Shown: piece after piece, positions 51,589-60,186 of the stretch | Numbering within the stretch: the stretch's first letter is position 1 | How the letters are laid out: every line of letters starts with the position of its first letter | NCBI GenBank assembly: GCA_966211455.1 | Contig: CBIHNI010000009.1 | Location: 1-64,000 of the forward strand | Reading direction: 5' to 3' | Length of the DNA stretch: 64,000 nt | From: 21-14-0-10-47-8 sp966211455 | GTDB lineage: Bacteria > Bdellovibrionota > Bdellovibrionia > Bdellovibrionales > Bdellovibrionaceae | Program-made: the position numbers and the translations under genes | The notes under the pieces: generated by a model | The model's database searches: none | What the model was told of the DNA's origin: nothing | The model's input: the letters and a program-made list of their open reading frames with translations, nothing else

Positions 51589-53093
51589 CTGGGTCTTTCT
51601 TGTTCAGCAATGATGCCGTTTCGTAACAATGACATCCGCCGGTCCAATTTTCCATGATTATTTAGCTCAAATTTTTCCACCGCCAGAATCTGACCCGGCA
51701 CCATATAGGCCGGAAGGTCCTGTTTGATTTTCGCTTGCAGGGTCTCGATCAGCTGACGCGGCTCTGCATCTTTTCGGATTGTGATCAGACAGAACAGCTT
51801 TTTTTTCGGCTCGTCGTAATGACAAAGACACTGAGACACATCCGGATGACTTTGCACCAGGCTTTCAATCTCGGTCAGATCCACACGATGTCCTAAGATT
51901 TTCACCTGATGGTCCAAACGTCCCAACCACAAAAAATCACCGCTCTCTTCACGTGAGACCAGATCGCCGGTCCGGTAGCTGCGCTGACCTTCGGCATTCA
52001 CGAAGAATTTTTCGCTTTGCGAAGCCTCCCCGTAGCCCTCTTCGGAAATGCAGCTTCCCGAAATGATCAGTTCTCCGCGAGTCGGATCGCCGTCCTGGGG
52101 TTCGATGTGAAACTGGGTGTCCAGAATCGGCTTTCCGATCGAAATCGGATCTTGCACCGCCTTCGGAAGCCAGTACGAGCTGCAGGCCACGGTTGCCTCG
52201 ACCGGTCCGTACAAATTGCAGATTGAAAGCTGTGGGTTTTGTTCCTGCCAAGGCCCCACGTGCCGAGCCATTAATTTTTCACCGCAAAAAAGCAGCGAAC
52301 GCAATTGCGGAAAGGACTTCACCTCTTCGGCTTCCAGCATAAACTGGGCGACACTGGGAACCATCAAAGCGGTCGTGATCCCCTGCCGAAAAATTTCGCC
52401 CGGATAAACTTGCGAGCTTTTTTTGCGCGCCAAATGAACGCAGGCCCCCAGCTGAAACGGAATGAAAAGATGATAAACGCTCAGGTCAAAGGTGAAAGGT
52501 GTCAACCCCAAGAATCGGTCTGTTGCCAGAAGCGAAAAATTCTGAATGGCCCACTGACAAAAACGATCGATCTGGCTGGCCCGAATCGAAACGCCTTTCG
52601 GTGTTCCCGTCGACCCCGAGGTGAACATGCGATACAAAACAAAATCTTCGCGCACCATCCCCGACAGCGAAAGCAAATCCCCGTCCGGCCGCAGGCCGAT
52701 TTCCAATGCTGGCACCTGCAAGCTTTGCGCAAATCGTGTCGCGGTCTGCTGATCTGCCGGTTCAAATAGAAGCGCTTTGACCTTTGTCGATTGGAACTTT
52801 TGCTGCAGTCGCGCATCCGGATCGCTTGTCGAAACCGGAAGGTACGTGATTCCTAAAAAGGCACAAGATAAAATTCCGGCAACCGAGCCCGCCGAGTTGT
52901 TGACGAAAACCCCGACCGTATCGCCTTTCTTCAGTTTCTGATTTTGCAAAAGCGCAATCGAACTTTGCAGAGACCGACTGATATCCGCATACGAGTATGA
53001 CTTGGTATCTTCGATCAAAGCAACGCGGTCTAGATCTTTGGGATCGACGCTGACCACGGGGGAAAAAATCTTCTCAAGGAAATTCATGTTCAC
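51585..53093 (-). CDS. Adenylation enzyme, amino-acid (DltA/NRPS A-domain) type
   Basis: The 502-aa stand-alone enzyme has all core motifs: A3 MFTSGSTGTPKG (156-167), A4 FDLSV (D203), A5 NLYGPVEAT (293-301), A7 YRTGDL (373-378), A8 GRLDHQVKILGHRVDLTEIE (391-410) and A10 with K482 (HGKLDRR). D203 in the FD.S motif is the residue that binds the substrate amino group in amino-acid A-domains. Its presence and the DltA-like length argue for an amino acid over a fatty acid. It lies between two carrier-protein genes with 4-nt overlaps on both sides, an arrangement like DltA with DltC. Confidence 0.88.
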   Translation of the reverse strand: MNMNFLEKIFSPVVSVDPKDLDRVALIEDTKSYSYADISRSLQSSIALLQNQKLKKGDTVGVFVNNSAGSVAGILSCAFLGITYLPVSTSDPDARLQQKFQSTKVKALLFEPADQQTATRFAQSLQVPALEIGLRPDGDLLSLSGMVREDFVLYRMFTSGSTGTPKGVSIRASQIDRFCQWAIQNFSLLATDRFLGLTPFTFDLSVYHLFIPFQLGACVHLARKKSSQVYPGEIFRQGITTALMVPSVAQFMLEAEEVKSFPQLRSLLFCGEKLMARHVGPWQEQNPQLSICNLYGPVEATVACSSYWLPKAVQDPISIGKPILDTQFHIEPQDGDPTRGELIISGSCISEEGYGEASQSEKFFVNAEGQRSYRTGDLVSREESGDFLWLGRLDHQVKILGHRVDLTEIESLVQSHPDVSQCLCHYDEPKKKLFCLITIRKDAEPRQLIETLQAKIKQDLPAYMVPGQILAVEKFELNNHGKLDRRMSLLRNGIIAEQERPR

Positions 53094-53323
53094 GAATTTC
53101 CTTTTTCTCGAAGATATTCATCGATTTTCTTGATGCTCGTCAGTCGCGGTAGATGCGTCAGCGGAATTTTGGTGTGAAAAGCGTCTTCCAGAGCAATCAA
53201 TATCTCGACATGCGTAAGCGACGTCCACTCGCGCGGGTCTCCCAACTCTGAATTCTCACTCACGTTCGGTGATGACAGCGTGGCGGCTACAATGTCGATG
53301 ATTTTTCTCAGATTGCCTTCCAT
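53090..53323 (-). CDS. Acyl carrier protein, DltC-like size
   Basis: The 77-aa protein is a carrier domain: EWTSLTHVEILIALEDAFH, with S35 as the expected phosphopantetheine site. The usual Asp before Ser is a Thr (TSL), as in some specialised carriers. AAAGG precedes ATG 53323. It is the first gene of the carrier/adenylation operon and is divergent from the copper-monooxygenase-like gene, 87 bp away. Confidence 0.85.
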   Translation of the reverse strand: MEGNLRKIIDIVAATLSSPNVSENSELGDPREWTSLTHVEILIALEDAFHTKIPLTHLPRLTSIKKIDEYLREKGNS

Positions 53324-53410
53324 ATGCCTTTTGGGAAAACTAGACTTGTATCGTTTGTTGCCTAAACTAGAATCAATGAAGACCCGCCTCTTTGTCTAGA
53401 TAAAGTATGT

Positions 53411-55183
53411 ATGAAATACCGAAAAATATTATTTCAAACTCTGGCTCTTATTCTCTGCACAAAGCTGGCGGCAGCATCCGACAAATCTTCAAAAGAAGAT
53501 GAACTTTTCTTTCAAGTTCCCGAGTTCGCGGCGCGCATGGAATCCGGTTCGATTTTTCAGCTTTCGCAGCAGCCCAAACCTTACCTGGCTGTGATCCCTT
53601 ACCAAATCGGCTGTCCCGTGGTGCGAAAACAGATTCCGATGCTCGATGGCATATTGGACCAATATGGCGAGATGCTGGATTTGGTTTTTTTAGACTCCAG
53701 CCCCCAGGACCGGCTCGACGATCTCATCAAAGAAAAGGAAAAGTTCACTCCCCGATTTCATTTTTTGATCGACGACACGCAAGAGATCGGTCGCAGCTTG
53801 AAAGTGACCCGCACGGGCGAAATCATTCTGATTAAAGCTGAAACTCGCGAAATCCTGTTCCGCGGCCCGATCTCGGATCAATTCGGATACGGGGTCGATA
53901 CCCTGAAAGAGAAAAAGAACTATCTTGCCGGCGCGCTCGAAAATCTGAAAAATAAGAAAGAAATCGCGGATCGCTTTGTGGAAAGCATCGGTTGCGGGAT
54001 CACCTTTCTTCCGGATGAAAAAAAGGCCGTCTATTATGGCCAAGTCGATCGAATCGTCGCGAACAAATGTCTTTCCTGTCATTTCCAGAAAAGCATCAAC
54101 CCGACGAACTTTGATACCTATGACGGGCTGGTGGGTTGGTCGCAAATGACCAAAGAGCTGATCCTGGCCGAGCGCATGCCACCTTGGGAGGTCAATACGG
54201 ATTTTATGAAAATCCACAAGGACCCGCAGCTGACGGCCCAGGAAAAGCGCGTGATTTTTTCCTGGATTCGTGGCGGATTCGCCAAAGGTCAAGAGCGCAA
54301 TCGATTTGTCGACAAGGTCAAAACCCAAAAGCCGGCCTTGAAACAAAAAGGTCGCATTCCTTTCGGCAACACCGAAGAGCTGACGATCGCCAAGGATTCA
54401 AAGACGCCTTGGTTTTACCAGAAAATCGAACTGGATAGCTCCCAAGATCACTGGATCAAAGCGGTGCAATTTAAAATTTCCAACCTGGCGATCATGCAGC
54501 ACATGGCCCTGATCATCAGCAAAGAACCTTTGAATATCAGCTCGGGAATTTTTGAACCCCAATTTCAGGAGCCGCAAAAGCTTTACAATATTTTCCGCCT
54601 GCCCCTGACCGAACGGGACACTTTCTCGTTGCCGAAAATAAATTCCAAAACCGATCTGGCCCTGAAGGTACCGAAAGGATTTCATCTTTATCTAGAGGCG
54701 CACTTTTCACCTTCGGGTCGCGACGAAAAACAAAGCATCAAAGGCTCTTTGCTGACAATCGATCCGACCGCCGGCACCAAAGAGCTGAAATACTTCCCGC
54801 TTTCAATCCCGAAAGAAGAAATTCAGATTCCGGCTCAGGCGGCAGCGCACGTGCTAAAAAAAGAGTTCACGGCCCCACTGGACGTCACGATTTTCTCTTT
54901 GGGTTGTCATATGCACTGGCGCGGAAAGGCCTGTCGATTTGCTGTGTCGAGAAATGGCAAAGAGCTTTATTCGCCTTTCGTTTCCAGATACCTGATGAAG
55001 AACCGTCTGGTCTGGAGAATAGAAAAGCCTTTAGCAATTCACAAAGGCGATCAAATCTCGGTTCAATTCGAATATAACAACTCGAAAACCAATCCCGCCA
55101 ATATTGAGTTCAATAAAGCCGTGACATGGGGGCCTGATCCCTATTCAAATGAAATGGCGACGATGCATCTGTCTTATTACTGA
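53411..55183 (+). CDS. Thioredoxin-fold / cytochrome c / copper-monooxygenase-like fusion
   Basis: The 590-aa protein has a signal peptide (1-22). Residues about 35-190 are peroxiredoxin/thioredoxin-like with C68 (IGCPVVRKQIP). A haem site CLSCH follows at 220-224. The C-terminal half resembles PHM/DBH-type copper monooxygenases: QHMALI (H364), GFHLYLEAHF (H425, H431) and CHMHWRGK (H500, H502). That enzyme group hydroxylates unactivated carbons using two coppers. It sits 11 nt before the MBOAT gene and may modify the exported product. ATG 53411 has no evident ribosome binding site. Confidence 0.75.
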   Translation: MKYRKILFQTLALILCTKLAAASDKSSKEDELFFQVPEFAARMESGSIFQLSQQPKPYLAVIPYQIGCPVVRKQIPMLDGILDQYGEMLDLVFLDSSPQDRLDDLIKEKEKFTPRFHFLIDDTQEIGRSLKVTRTGEIILIKAETREILFRGPISDQFGYGVDTLKEKKNYLAGALENLKNKKEIADRFVESIGCGITFLPDEKKAVYYGQVDRIVANKCLSCHFQKSINPTNFDTYDGLVGWSQMTKELILAERMPPWEVNTDFMKIHKDPQLTAQEKRVIFSWIRGGFAKGQERNRFVDKVKTQKPALKQKGRIPFGNTEELTIAKDSKTPWFYQKIELDSSQDHWIKAVQFKISNLAIMQHMALIISKEPLNISSGIFEPQFQEPQKLYNIFRLPLTERDTFSLPKINSKTDLALKVPKGFHLYLEAHFSPSGRDEKQSIKGSLLTIDPTAGTKELKYFPLSIPKEEIQIPAQAAAHVLKKEFTAPLDVTIFSLGCHMHWRGKACRFAVSRNGKELYSPFVSRYLMKNRLVWRIEKPLAIHKGDQISVQFEYNNSKTNPANIEFNKAVTWGPDPYSNEMATMHLSYY

Positions 55184-55194
55184 TCGGAATTCGG

Positions 55195-56568
55195 ATGAAC
55201 GAGTTTTTCATCATTCTGTGCTACGGCATTTTGGGCTTTATGACGGAAGGCTTGGGCTTTCTATCACGCCGCTCGAAAGACGTTCTGCTTTGTGCGATTT
55301 CCTTGCTTTGTCTTTTTGCCTTTTTTCTGGATCCGATCTCCCCTTTGATTTTGGCGATTTGGCCACTGCTGACCTATGCCTGCTTGCAAATCGATTTGAA
55401 GCAAAAGTCGCGATTTGCCAGCTTTATCCCAGCTTTATTTTCTGGAGTCATTTTGCTGCTTTTTCTGTTGCAGAAATTTCGCTTTGTCACGATTTCAGAA
55501 AGCATCTCGAACACCAATCTCACGACGCCCGTGATGATCGGGTTTTCATTTTTGATGTTTCAAAGCATTGCCACCTTCATTGATGCCCGAAACGGCTCTT
55601 TTGTTCTTCCGGACCTTGCCACGTTTTACAAAAACAGTCTTTTGGTGCCTTGCCTGTTTGCCGGGCCCTATGCTCGGATGACGGATCTGCAAGCTGAAAA
55701 ATGGGCCCGCCCCCAATTTCACCAAATGGTGATGCATTTCTTTTTGATCTGCCTGGGTCTTTTCAAATTCGCACTGGGGGGCCGGCTCTTGGGTAAAGAC
55801 TGGCTGTCCGGATTCCCTTTCGGCGCCGGGATTTTAGAATACGCCAATCCGCTGAGCGTGATCCTTTTGTGTTCGACCGCCCTGTATCTGAATTTTTCCG
55901 GCTTTTCGGATATCGTCGTCGGCTGCGGCCGCCTGCTGGGTTTTAACGTGCCGGCAAATTTTCAGTTTCCTTTTCTAGCCCAGTCGGCACAGGATTACTG
56001 GCGCAACTGGCATATCACGCTGGGGGCATGGTTCCGAGACTATGTTTTTTTGCCACTGCAAATGTCCCTGTCGCGAAAAGCCAAAGGGCCTTGGCAAAAA
56101 AAATCGGCGCAAAAGCTTGCGATCTTTACCGCGTTTTTATTGATCGGACTGTGGCACGGGGTCACCGAGAAATTCGTTCTTTGGAGTGTCGTCAATGCCC
56201 TGCTGGTGACTTTTAGCTTCCGGGCCACCAAACTGATCGCGATCAATGTGCTGATCACCTTTTTGCTGATGAGTCTGGTGAATGCCCTTTTCCTAGCCCC
56301 CAGCATCGAAATCTTTTTAAAGCTGCTCGACAATTTATTTTCGGCTCGCATTTTGAGTTTTCGCGATAAAGATGCCTCGGATCTCTTTCTGGTGATCTTT
56401 CTGCTGGGACTTTCAAGCATTGGCGAAAGTATCTACAACCGTTTTTCGGTGAAAGAAAAATTTCGGCCTGCCGGCTTGATTTGTTTTTGGTTTGCGACCC
56501 TGGCGCTGATCTACCTGGCTATCGAAATCGGCCTGGGACGCGCGGAGAGCATCTATGTCGGAATTTAA
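55195..56568 (+). CDS. MBOAT membrane acyltransferase (DltB/AlgI-like)
   Basis: The 457-aa multi-pass protein has the MBOAT core: FSGFSDIVVGCGRLLGF (234-250), DYWRNWHITLGAWFRDYVF (267-285) with H273, and IGLWHG (317-322) with the catalytic H321. DltB and AlgI use this site to pass an acyl or acetyl group across the inner membrane to an extracytoplasmic acceptor. The next gene encodes a DltD/AlgX-like SGNH protein, supporting such a role. ATG 55195; 11 nt after the fusion gene. Confidence 0.92.
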   Translation: MNEFFIILCYGILGFMTEGLGFLSRRSKDVLLCAISLLCLFAFFLDPISPLILAIWPLLTYACLQIDLKQKSRFASFIPALFSGVILLLFLLQKFRFVTISESISNTNLTTPVMIGFSFLMFQSIATFIDARNGSFVLPDLATFYKNSLLVPCLFAGPYARMTDLQAEKWARPQFHQMVMHFFLICLGLFKFALGGRLLGKDWLSGFPFGAGILEYANPLSVILLCSTALYLNFSGFSDIVVGCGRLLGFNVPANFQFPFLAQSAQDYWRNWHITLGAWFRDYVFLPLQMSLSRKAKGPWQKKSAQKLAIFTAFLLIGLWHGVTEKFVLWSVVNALLVTFSFRATKLIAINVLITFLLMSLVNALFLAPSIEIFLKLLDNLFSARILSFRDKDASDLFLVIFLLGLSSIGESIYNRFSVKEKFRPAGLICFWFATLALIYLAIEIGLGRAESIYVGI

Positions 56569-57697
56569 AAAACGATTGAGCTTTCTATTTTTTGTCCTGC
56601 TGGCGTTGGGATCTTCATTCCACTTGGCCAAGCAAACCTCCGATTTTGTCAATGAAGGCAAAAACGCGCGCAATATCATTATCAAACGCCGCTTTTATTA
56701 TATTTATAAGAATTTTTCGGATCTCTTTGCCGATACAAATCGGAAAATATATTTCTTTGGAACTTCACCGACCCATTATTTCTTAAATCCCATTCACTTT
56801 GATCGGGATCTGAAAGCGAAAGGGATCGACCGCACCAGTTACAACCTGGGTTTTGCCGGCATTATGGGACAAGGCACTTTGGCCTTTGTCGATCGTATCG
56901 GCGAAGAACTGAAATCCCGACAGCAAACCATCGACACGGCCTATTTCGAATTCACCCCGCTTTCTTATTCATCCGCCTTTTACAGCGTGAACGCCGAAAA
57001 TTATGACGTCTTGGTACCCGCGATTTTTTATTCAAGTCAGTCCTGGTCTTCGCTGTTTCAAAGCAGTCCCATCGAGGCGCTGAAGGTCGCCTTTTATCAG
57101 AATGTCCGTCCGGTGGATTTCCGCACGGTCGATGTCGTCGCCGACATCTTGAATCTAAACGATTTCGATCCTTACAATCGCAAATGGATCGGCATGCCTT
57201 CGCTGTGGAATCGCCCCGAATTCATCGAACATCCTGCCTGGCGGGCGGATCTTCGCGGCGCCTACAGCTGGAATTTCCCGGCTTCGAAATCTCTTTTTGA
57301 CAAGGCGCTGGCAACCTTGGCCGAACCAGAAGAATGGCAGAACACCATCAACATGACGGCCCGCTCGAACGGCGTGAAACCGGGTTATCGCTTGAAAAGC
57401 GAAATGTTGGACATGTTCATCGCCAGCGTGATCGAAGCCAAAAAATTTGCCAAGAATGTGGTGATCGTCAAATATCCGCTAAGCCCAACGTTCGAAAAAC
57501 GCTACAATATTTTTATCAATCAAACCGAGCTTCTTGATCAGATTCAAAAACGCACCGGCGCCCGAGTCATCGACCTGACAAACAGACTGCCGGTGAGCGA
57601 TCTTGATTTCGCCGATCCGATCCATCCCCGACACGAGACCATGGATCAATATTTAAATATCCTCGCAGAAGATTATAGTATAAATTTGTCTCCATGA
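56555..57697 (+). CDS. SGNH-hydrolase-like protein (DltD/AlgX type), membrane-anchored
   Basis: The 380-aa protein has one N-terminal membrane helix (about 8-22) and an extracytoplasmic domain. Block I is FFGTSPTHYF with S71, and the C-terminal block is DLDFADPIHPRH with D354 and H357. This Ser...DxxH arrangement is that of GDSL/SGNH enzymes; DltD and AlgX/AlgJ have it and partner an MBOAT. The gene overlaps the MBOAT gene by 14 nt and the next one by 4 nt. Confidence 0.82.
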   Translation: MSEFKKRLSFLFFVLLALGSSFHLAKQTSDFVNEGKNARNIIIKRRFYYIYKNFSDLFADTNRKIYFFGTSPTHYFLNPIHFDRDLKAKGIDRTSYNLGFAGIMGQGTLAFVDRIGEELKSRQQTIDTAYFEFTPLSYSSAFYSVNAENYDVLVPAIFYSSQSWSSLFQSSPIEALKVAFYQNVRPVDFRTVDVVADILNLNDFDPYNRKWIGMPSLWNRPEFIEHPAWRADLRGAYSWNFPASKSLFDKALATLAEPEEWQNTINMTARSNGVKPGYRLKSEMLDMFIASVIEAKKFAKNVVIVKYPLSPTFEKRYNIFINQTELLDQIQKRTGARVIDLTNRLPVSDLDFADPIHPRHETMDQYLNILAEDYSINLSP

Positions 57698-59109
57698 TTC
57701 TTCTCAAAAAGCTGGCGTCAGACGATTTTTGGGTGGCCCTGTTTCGGCATATTCCAAATCAGATTGTGAAAGACCTTTTGCTAGCCAGCATACTTTGGAT
57801 CAATCTGCGCATTTATGATTTTCCGTTCGATACCGAAATTTCGGTTCTCTTCTTGGTCGGAAAATTCTTTTTTAAAACGCCGATGAAACTTTTCAATTGG
57901 ACCAATGTCTTGATGGCCCTGTTTTTCGGATCGATGTTCGTCGTCAATCCGCCCAGTATTTTTCATCCGGTCAATGAGCTTGCCGATTATGTGGTTAAGG
58001 TCGACCCTTCTTTTAGCACCCCAAAGCTGATCGGACTGAACATCGCCCTGATGCTGATCTGTTTTACGCTTTATTGGCTTTTGTACCGCTGGATTCAAAA
58101 GTTTCCCAAGTCTCCCAAGCTTTTGATCATGAGCGGTCTTTTTGTCGCCCTGCTTTTCCTATTTAAATCTTTGCCTCAAGAAGAGATCGCCACCTGGGCC
58201 GTGCTGGGCTTGATCGCCTGGTATTCGAAAGGTTTCTGGATGATGCTGTACCAGTTTTCTGAAGTGCATCTGCTGACACGGTATTCAGCGCTCACCCATT
58301 TCTTGACCGTTTCGCCATTTTGGCAACAAACCTGGGGCCGCACCGCCGTGCCGCGTGGTCTCAGCGAGTACCTGAACGCCAGTGCCGACCCGCTTCGCTC
58401 CGAGAAAGCATCCGTTGCCGGTTTGAAACTTTTGGTTTGGGCGAATGTTCTTTTGCTGGTTAATCATCTGTTTGTCGAGTTGCTGCGTTTTCTTTCGACG
58501 TGGCAATCCAGTCTTGCACCCTGGTTGTATGCACCGAATCTCCGCAATATCAGTCTCTACTCGTACTTTGCGATTGATTGGCGAACTTGCACCTTTTATC
58601 TATTTGCAAAGTGTTTCGTCTTCTTTCTGATTTTGGCGCATAAATCTCATGTGATTGTCGGCATTGCACAGGCATTCGGCTTCGATATCCCCCGCAATTT
58701 TAACAACCCATTTCGATCTTCCAGCTTCAACGATTTCATCCACCGAATTTATTATTACTATATCGCCATCCTTCAGCGCGTTTTCTTCTTTCCAATTTGG
58801 TCTTATCTGCGGTGGGTCCGGCAAAAAAACTTGCGCATCTGGCTGACGACTTTCTTAACCATTCTGATCGGCGGCATTTTGAATGCTTATTTGCGGGCCG
58901 TGCAGGTGTTGCCTCGGCAATCGCTTGCGGACTACGTCACTTCGATCGACGATCGCTATCTTTACTTCGTGTGCTTGGGGGCCGCACTGGGGCTGAGCTC
59001 TGTTTATCGCCAGCCGCCCGCCTTTTTGCAAAGCAGCCGTCTGTATTCCTACCTGCGCGTTCCTTTCTACTTTCTGCTTTACTGTTTTTGTTTTACTCTG
59101 CAGTCTTAA
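57694..59109 (+). CDS. Second MBOAT-like membrane protein lacking both histidines
   Basis: The 471-aa protein has about ten hydrophobic helices. The segment IVGIAQAFGFDIPRNFNNPF (about 321-340) aligns with the GIARLLGF..P.NF..P motif of MBOATs. What follows should read DFWRRWH but reads DFIHRIYYYY, and the downstream LWHG is replaced by GGILNAY. Both active-site histidines are therefore missing. It may be a non-catalytic partner or channel subunit for the intact MBOAT. It overlaps the SGNH gene by 4 nt. Confidence 0.68.
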   Translation: MILLKKLASDDFWVALFRHIPNQIVKDLLLASILWINLRIYDFPFDTEISVLFLVGKFFFKTPMKLFNWTNVLMALFFGSMFVVNPPSIFHPVNELADYVVKVDPSFSTPKLIGLNIALMLICFTLYWLLYRWIQKFPKSPKLLIMSGLFVALLFLFKSLPQEEIATWAVLGLIAWYSKGFWMMLYQFSEVHLLTRYSALTHFLTVSPFWQQTWGRTAVPRGLSEYLNASADPLRSEKASVAGLKLLVWANVLLLVNHLFVELLRFLSTWQSSLAPWLYAPNLRNISLYSYFAIDWRTCTFYLFAKCFVFFLILAHKSHVIVGIAQAFGFDIPRNFNNPFRSSSFNDFIHRIYYYYIAILQRVFFFPIWSYLRWVRQKNLRIWLTTFLTILIGGILNAYLRAVQVLPRQSLADYVTSIDDRYLYFVCLGAALGLSSVYRQPPAFLQSSRLYSYLRVPFYFLLYCFCFTLQS

Positions 59110-59127
59110 TCCAGAGAAGGAAGACGC

Positions 59128-59874
59128 ATGCCCGAGAATTACTGGAGCCAACAAATCGTCGTGATCACTGGTGGAACAAGCGCGATCGGCCAAAGCCTTG
59201 TCGCCAAATTCGTTGATCTGGGCTGTCAGGTGATCGCCACCTATCACACGAACCTTCAGAAAGCGCAAGAGCTCGAAGCCAAATATCGAGGTCGAAAATT
59301 TTCGACCTTGAAAATGGATCTGACCCAATCGAGCGAAGTTCAACGTGCCATCTCTTCGATCGTTGCCAAACACGGAAGGATTTCGATCTTGATCAACAAT
59401 GCCGGTCCGATCAAAGAGAATCTCGTCGCGATGATTTCGGATGACGAATGGTTTTCCGTGATCAACTCGCACCTGACGGGAACTTTCTTTTGCACGCGCG
59501 AATCCCTGAAGTCCATGATTCAAGAAAAGCAGGGCCGGATTATTTCCATTTCTTCAGTCGCCGCGCTGAAGGGCACCAAAGGACAGGCTCATTACGCCGC
59601 CGCCAAGGCCGGTATGATCAGCTTTATGAAAGCCTGCGCCCGCGAAGTGGGAACGAAGAATATCACCTGCAACACGCTGGTCTTGGGTTTGATTGAAACC
59701 GAGATGACATTGGCGGCCGCAACGACCGCCGCCTATCAAGAAAAAATTCAGGCCTCGGCGCTGAAACGCATGGGACGCACCGATGAAGTTGCGAACATCG
59801 TCGAATTTATGGCTGGACCTCAGTCATCTTTATTGACTGGACAAGCCCTGATTGCAGATGGCGGATCGGTCTGA
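59128..59874 (+). CDS. Short-chain reductase, FabG-like
   Basis: The 248-aa protein has the SDR cofactor motif TGGTSAIG (14-21), NNAG (90-93) and the catalytic S142/S143, Y156 and K160 (ISSVAAL...HYAAAK). In this context it probably reduces the 3-ketoacyl group on a carrier protein with NADPH, as FabG does. AGAAGGAAG precedes ATG 59128. It lies 18 nt after the MBOAT-like gene. Confidence 0.92.
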   Translation: MPENYWSQQIVVITGGTSAIGQSLVAKFVDLGCQVIATYHTNLQKAQELEAKYRGRKFSTLKMDLTQSSEVQRAISSIVAKHGRISILINNAGPIKENLVAMISDDEWFSVINSHLTGTFFCTRESLKSMIQEKQGRIISISSVAALKGTKGQAHYAAAKAGMISFMKACAREVGTKNITCNTLVLGLIETEMTLAAATTAAYQEKIQASALKRMGRTDEVANIVEFMAGPQSSLLTGQALIADGGSV

Positions 59875-59894
59875 GACCGCCGTCAGCCGCTGGG

Positions 59895-59923
59895 TTGACT
59901 TGGTTTTCCATCAAACCTAAAAT
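59895..59923 (+). promoter_or_regulatory. Internal sigma-70-like promoter, leaderless start
   Basis: TTGACT (59895-59900) and TAAAAT (59918-59923) are separated by exactly 17 bp; each matches the consensus at five of six positions. The start site would fall at 59929-59931, on the ATG (59930) of the carrier-protein gene. The mRNA from this promoter would be leaderless, and no ribosome binding site is visible before that ATG. Confidence 0.6.
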
Positions 59924-59929
59924 TTAAGC

Positions 59930-60172
59930 ATGTCGGATCTCGAAACCAAAATTCAGGAAATCGTCGCCGAGCACCTGGGAAAAAACCGCGAGAAAATTTC
60001 GCTCGAAAAGCGATTCAAAGAAGATCTGGGTGCTGACTCGTTGGATGCGGTTTCGATCATGGTGGCGATCGAAGACGCATTTCATTTTGAAATGTCGGAC
60101 GCCGAAGCACGGTCCGCAAAAACGGTCGGCGACGTGGTCTCTTTGGTCAAACTGAAAATGAACACGAACTGA
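59930..60172 (+). CDS. Acyl carrier protein, FAS type
   Basis: The 80-aa protein is a classic fatty-acid-type carrier: RFKEDLGADSLDAVSIMVAIEDAF with S37 in the DSL motif, and acidic helices II and III. It lies 14 nt before the first desaturase gene, so it is the obvious carrier for acyl chains handled by the desaturases. It has its own promoter and probably a leaderless start. Confidence 0.93.
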   Translation: MSDLETKIQEIVAEHLGKNREKISLEKRFKEDLGADSLDAVSIMVAIEDAFHFEMSDAEARSAKTVGDVVSLVKLKMNTN

Positions 60173-60186
60173 TAGGTCAGAACCAA

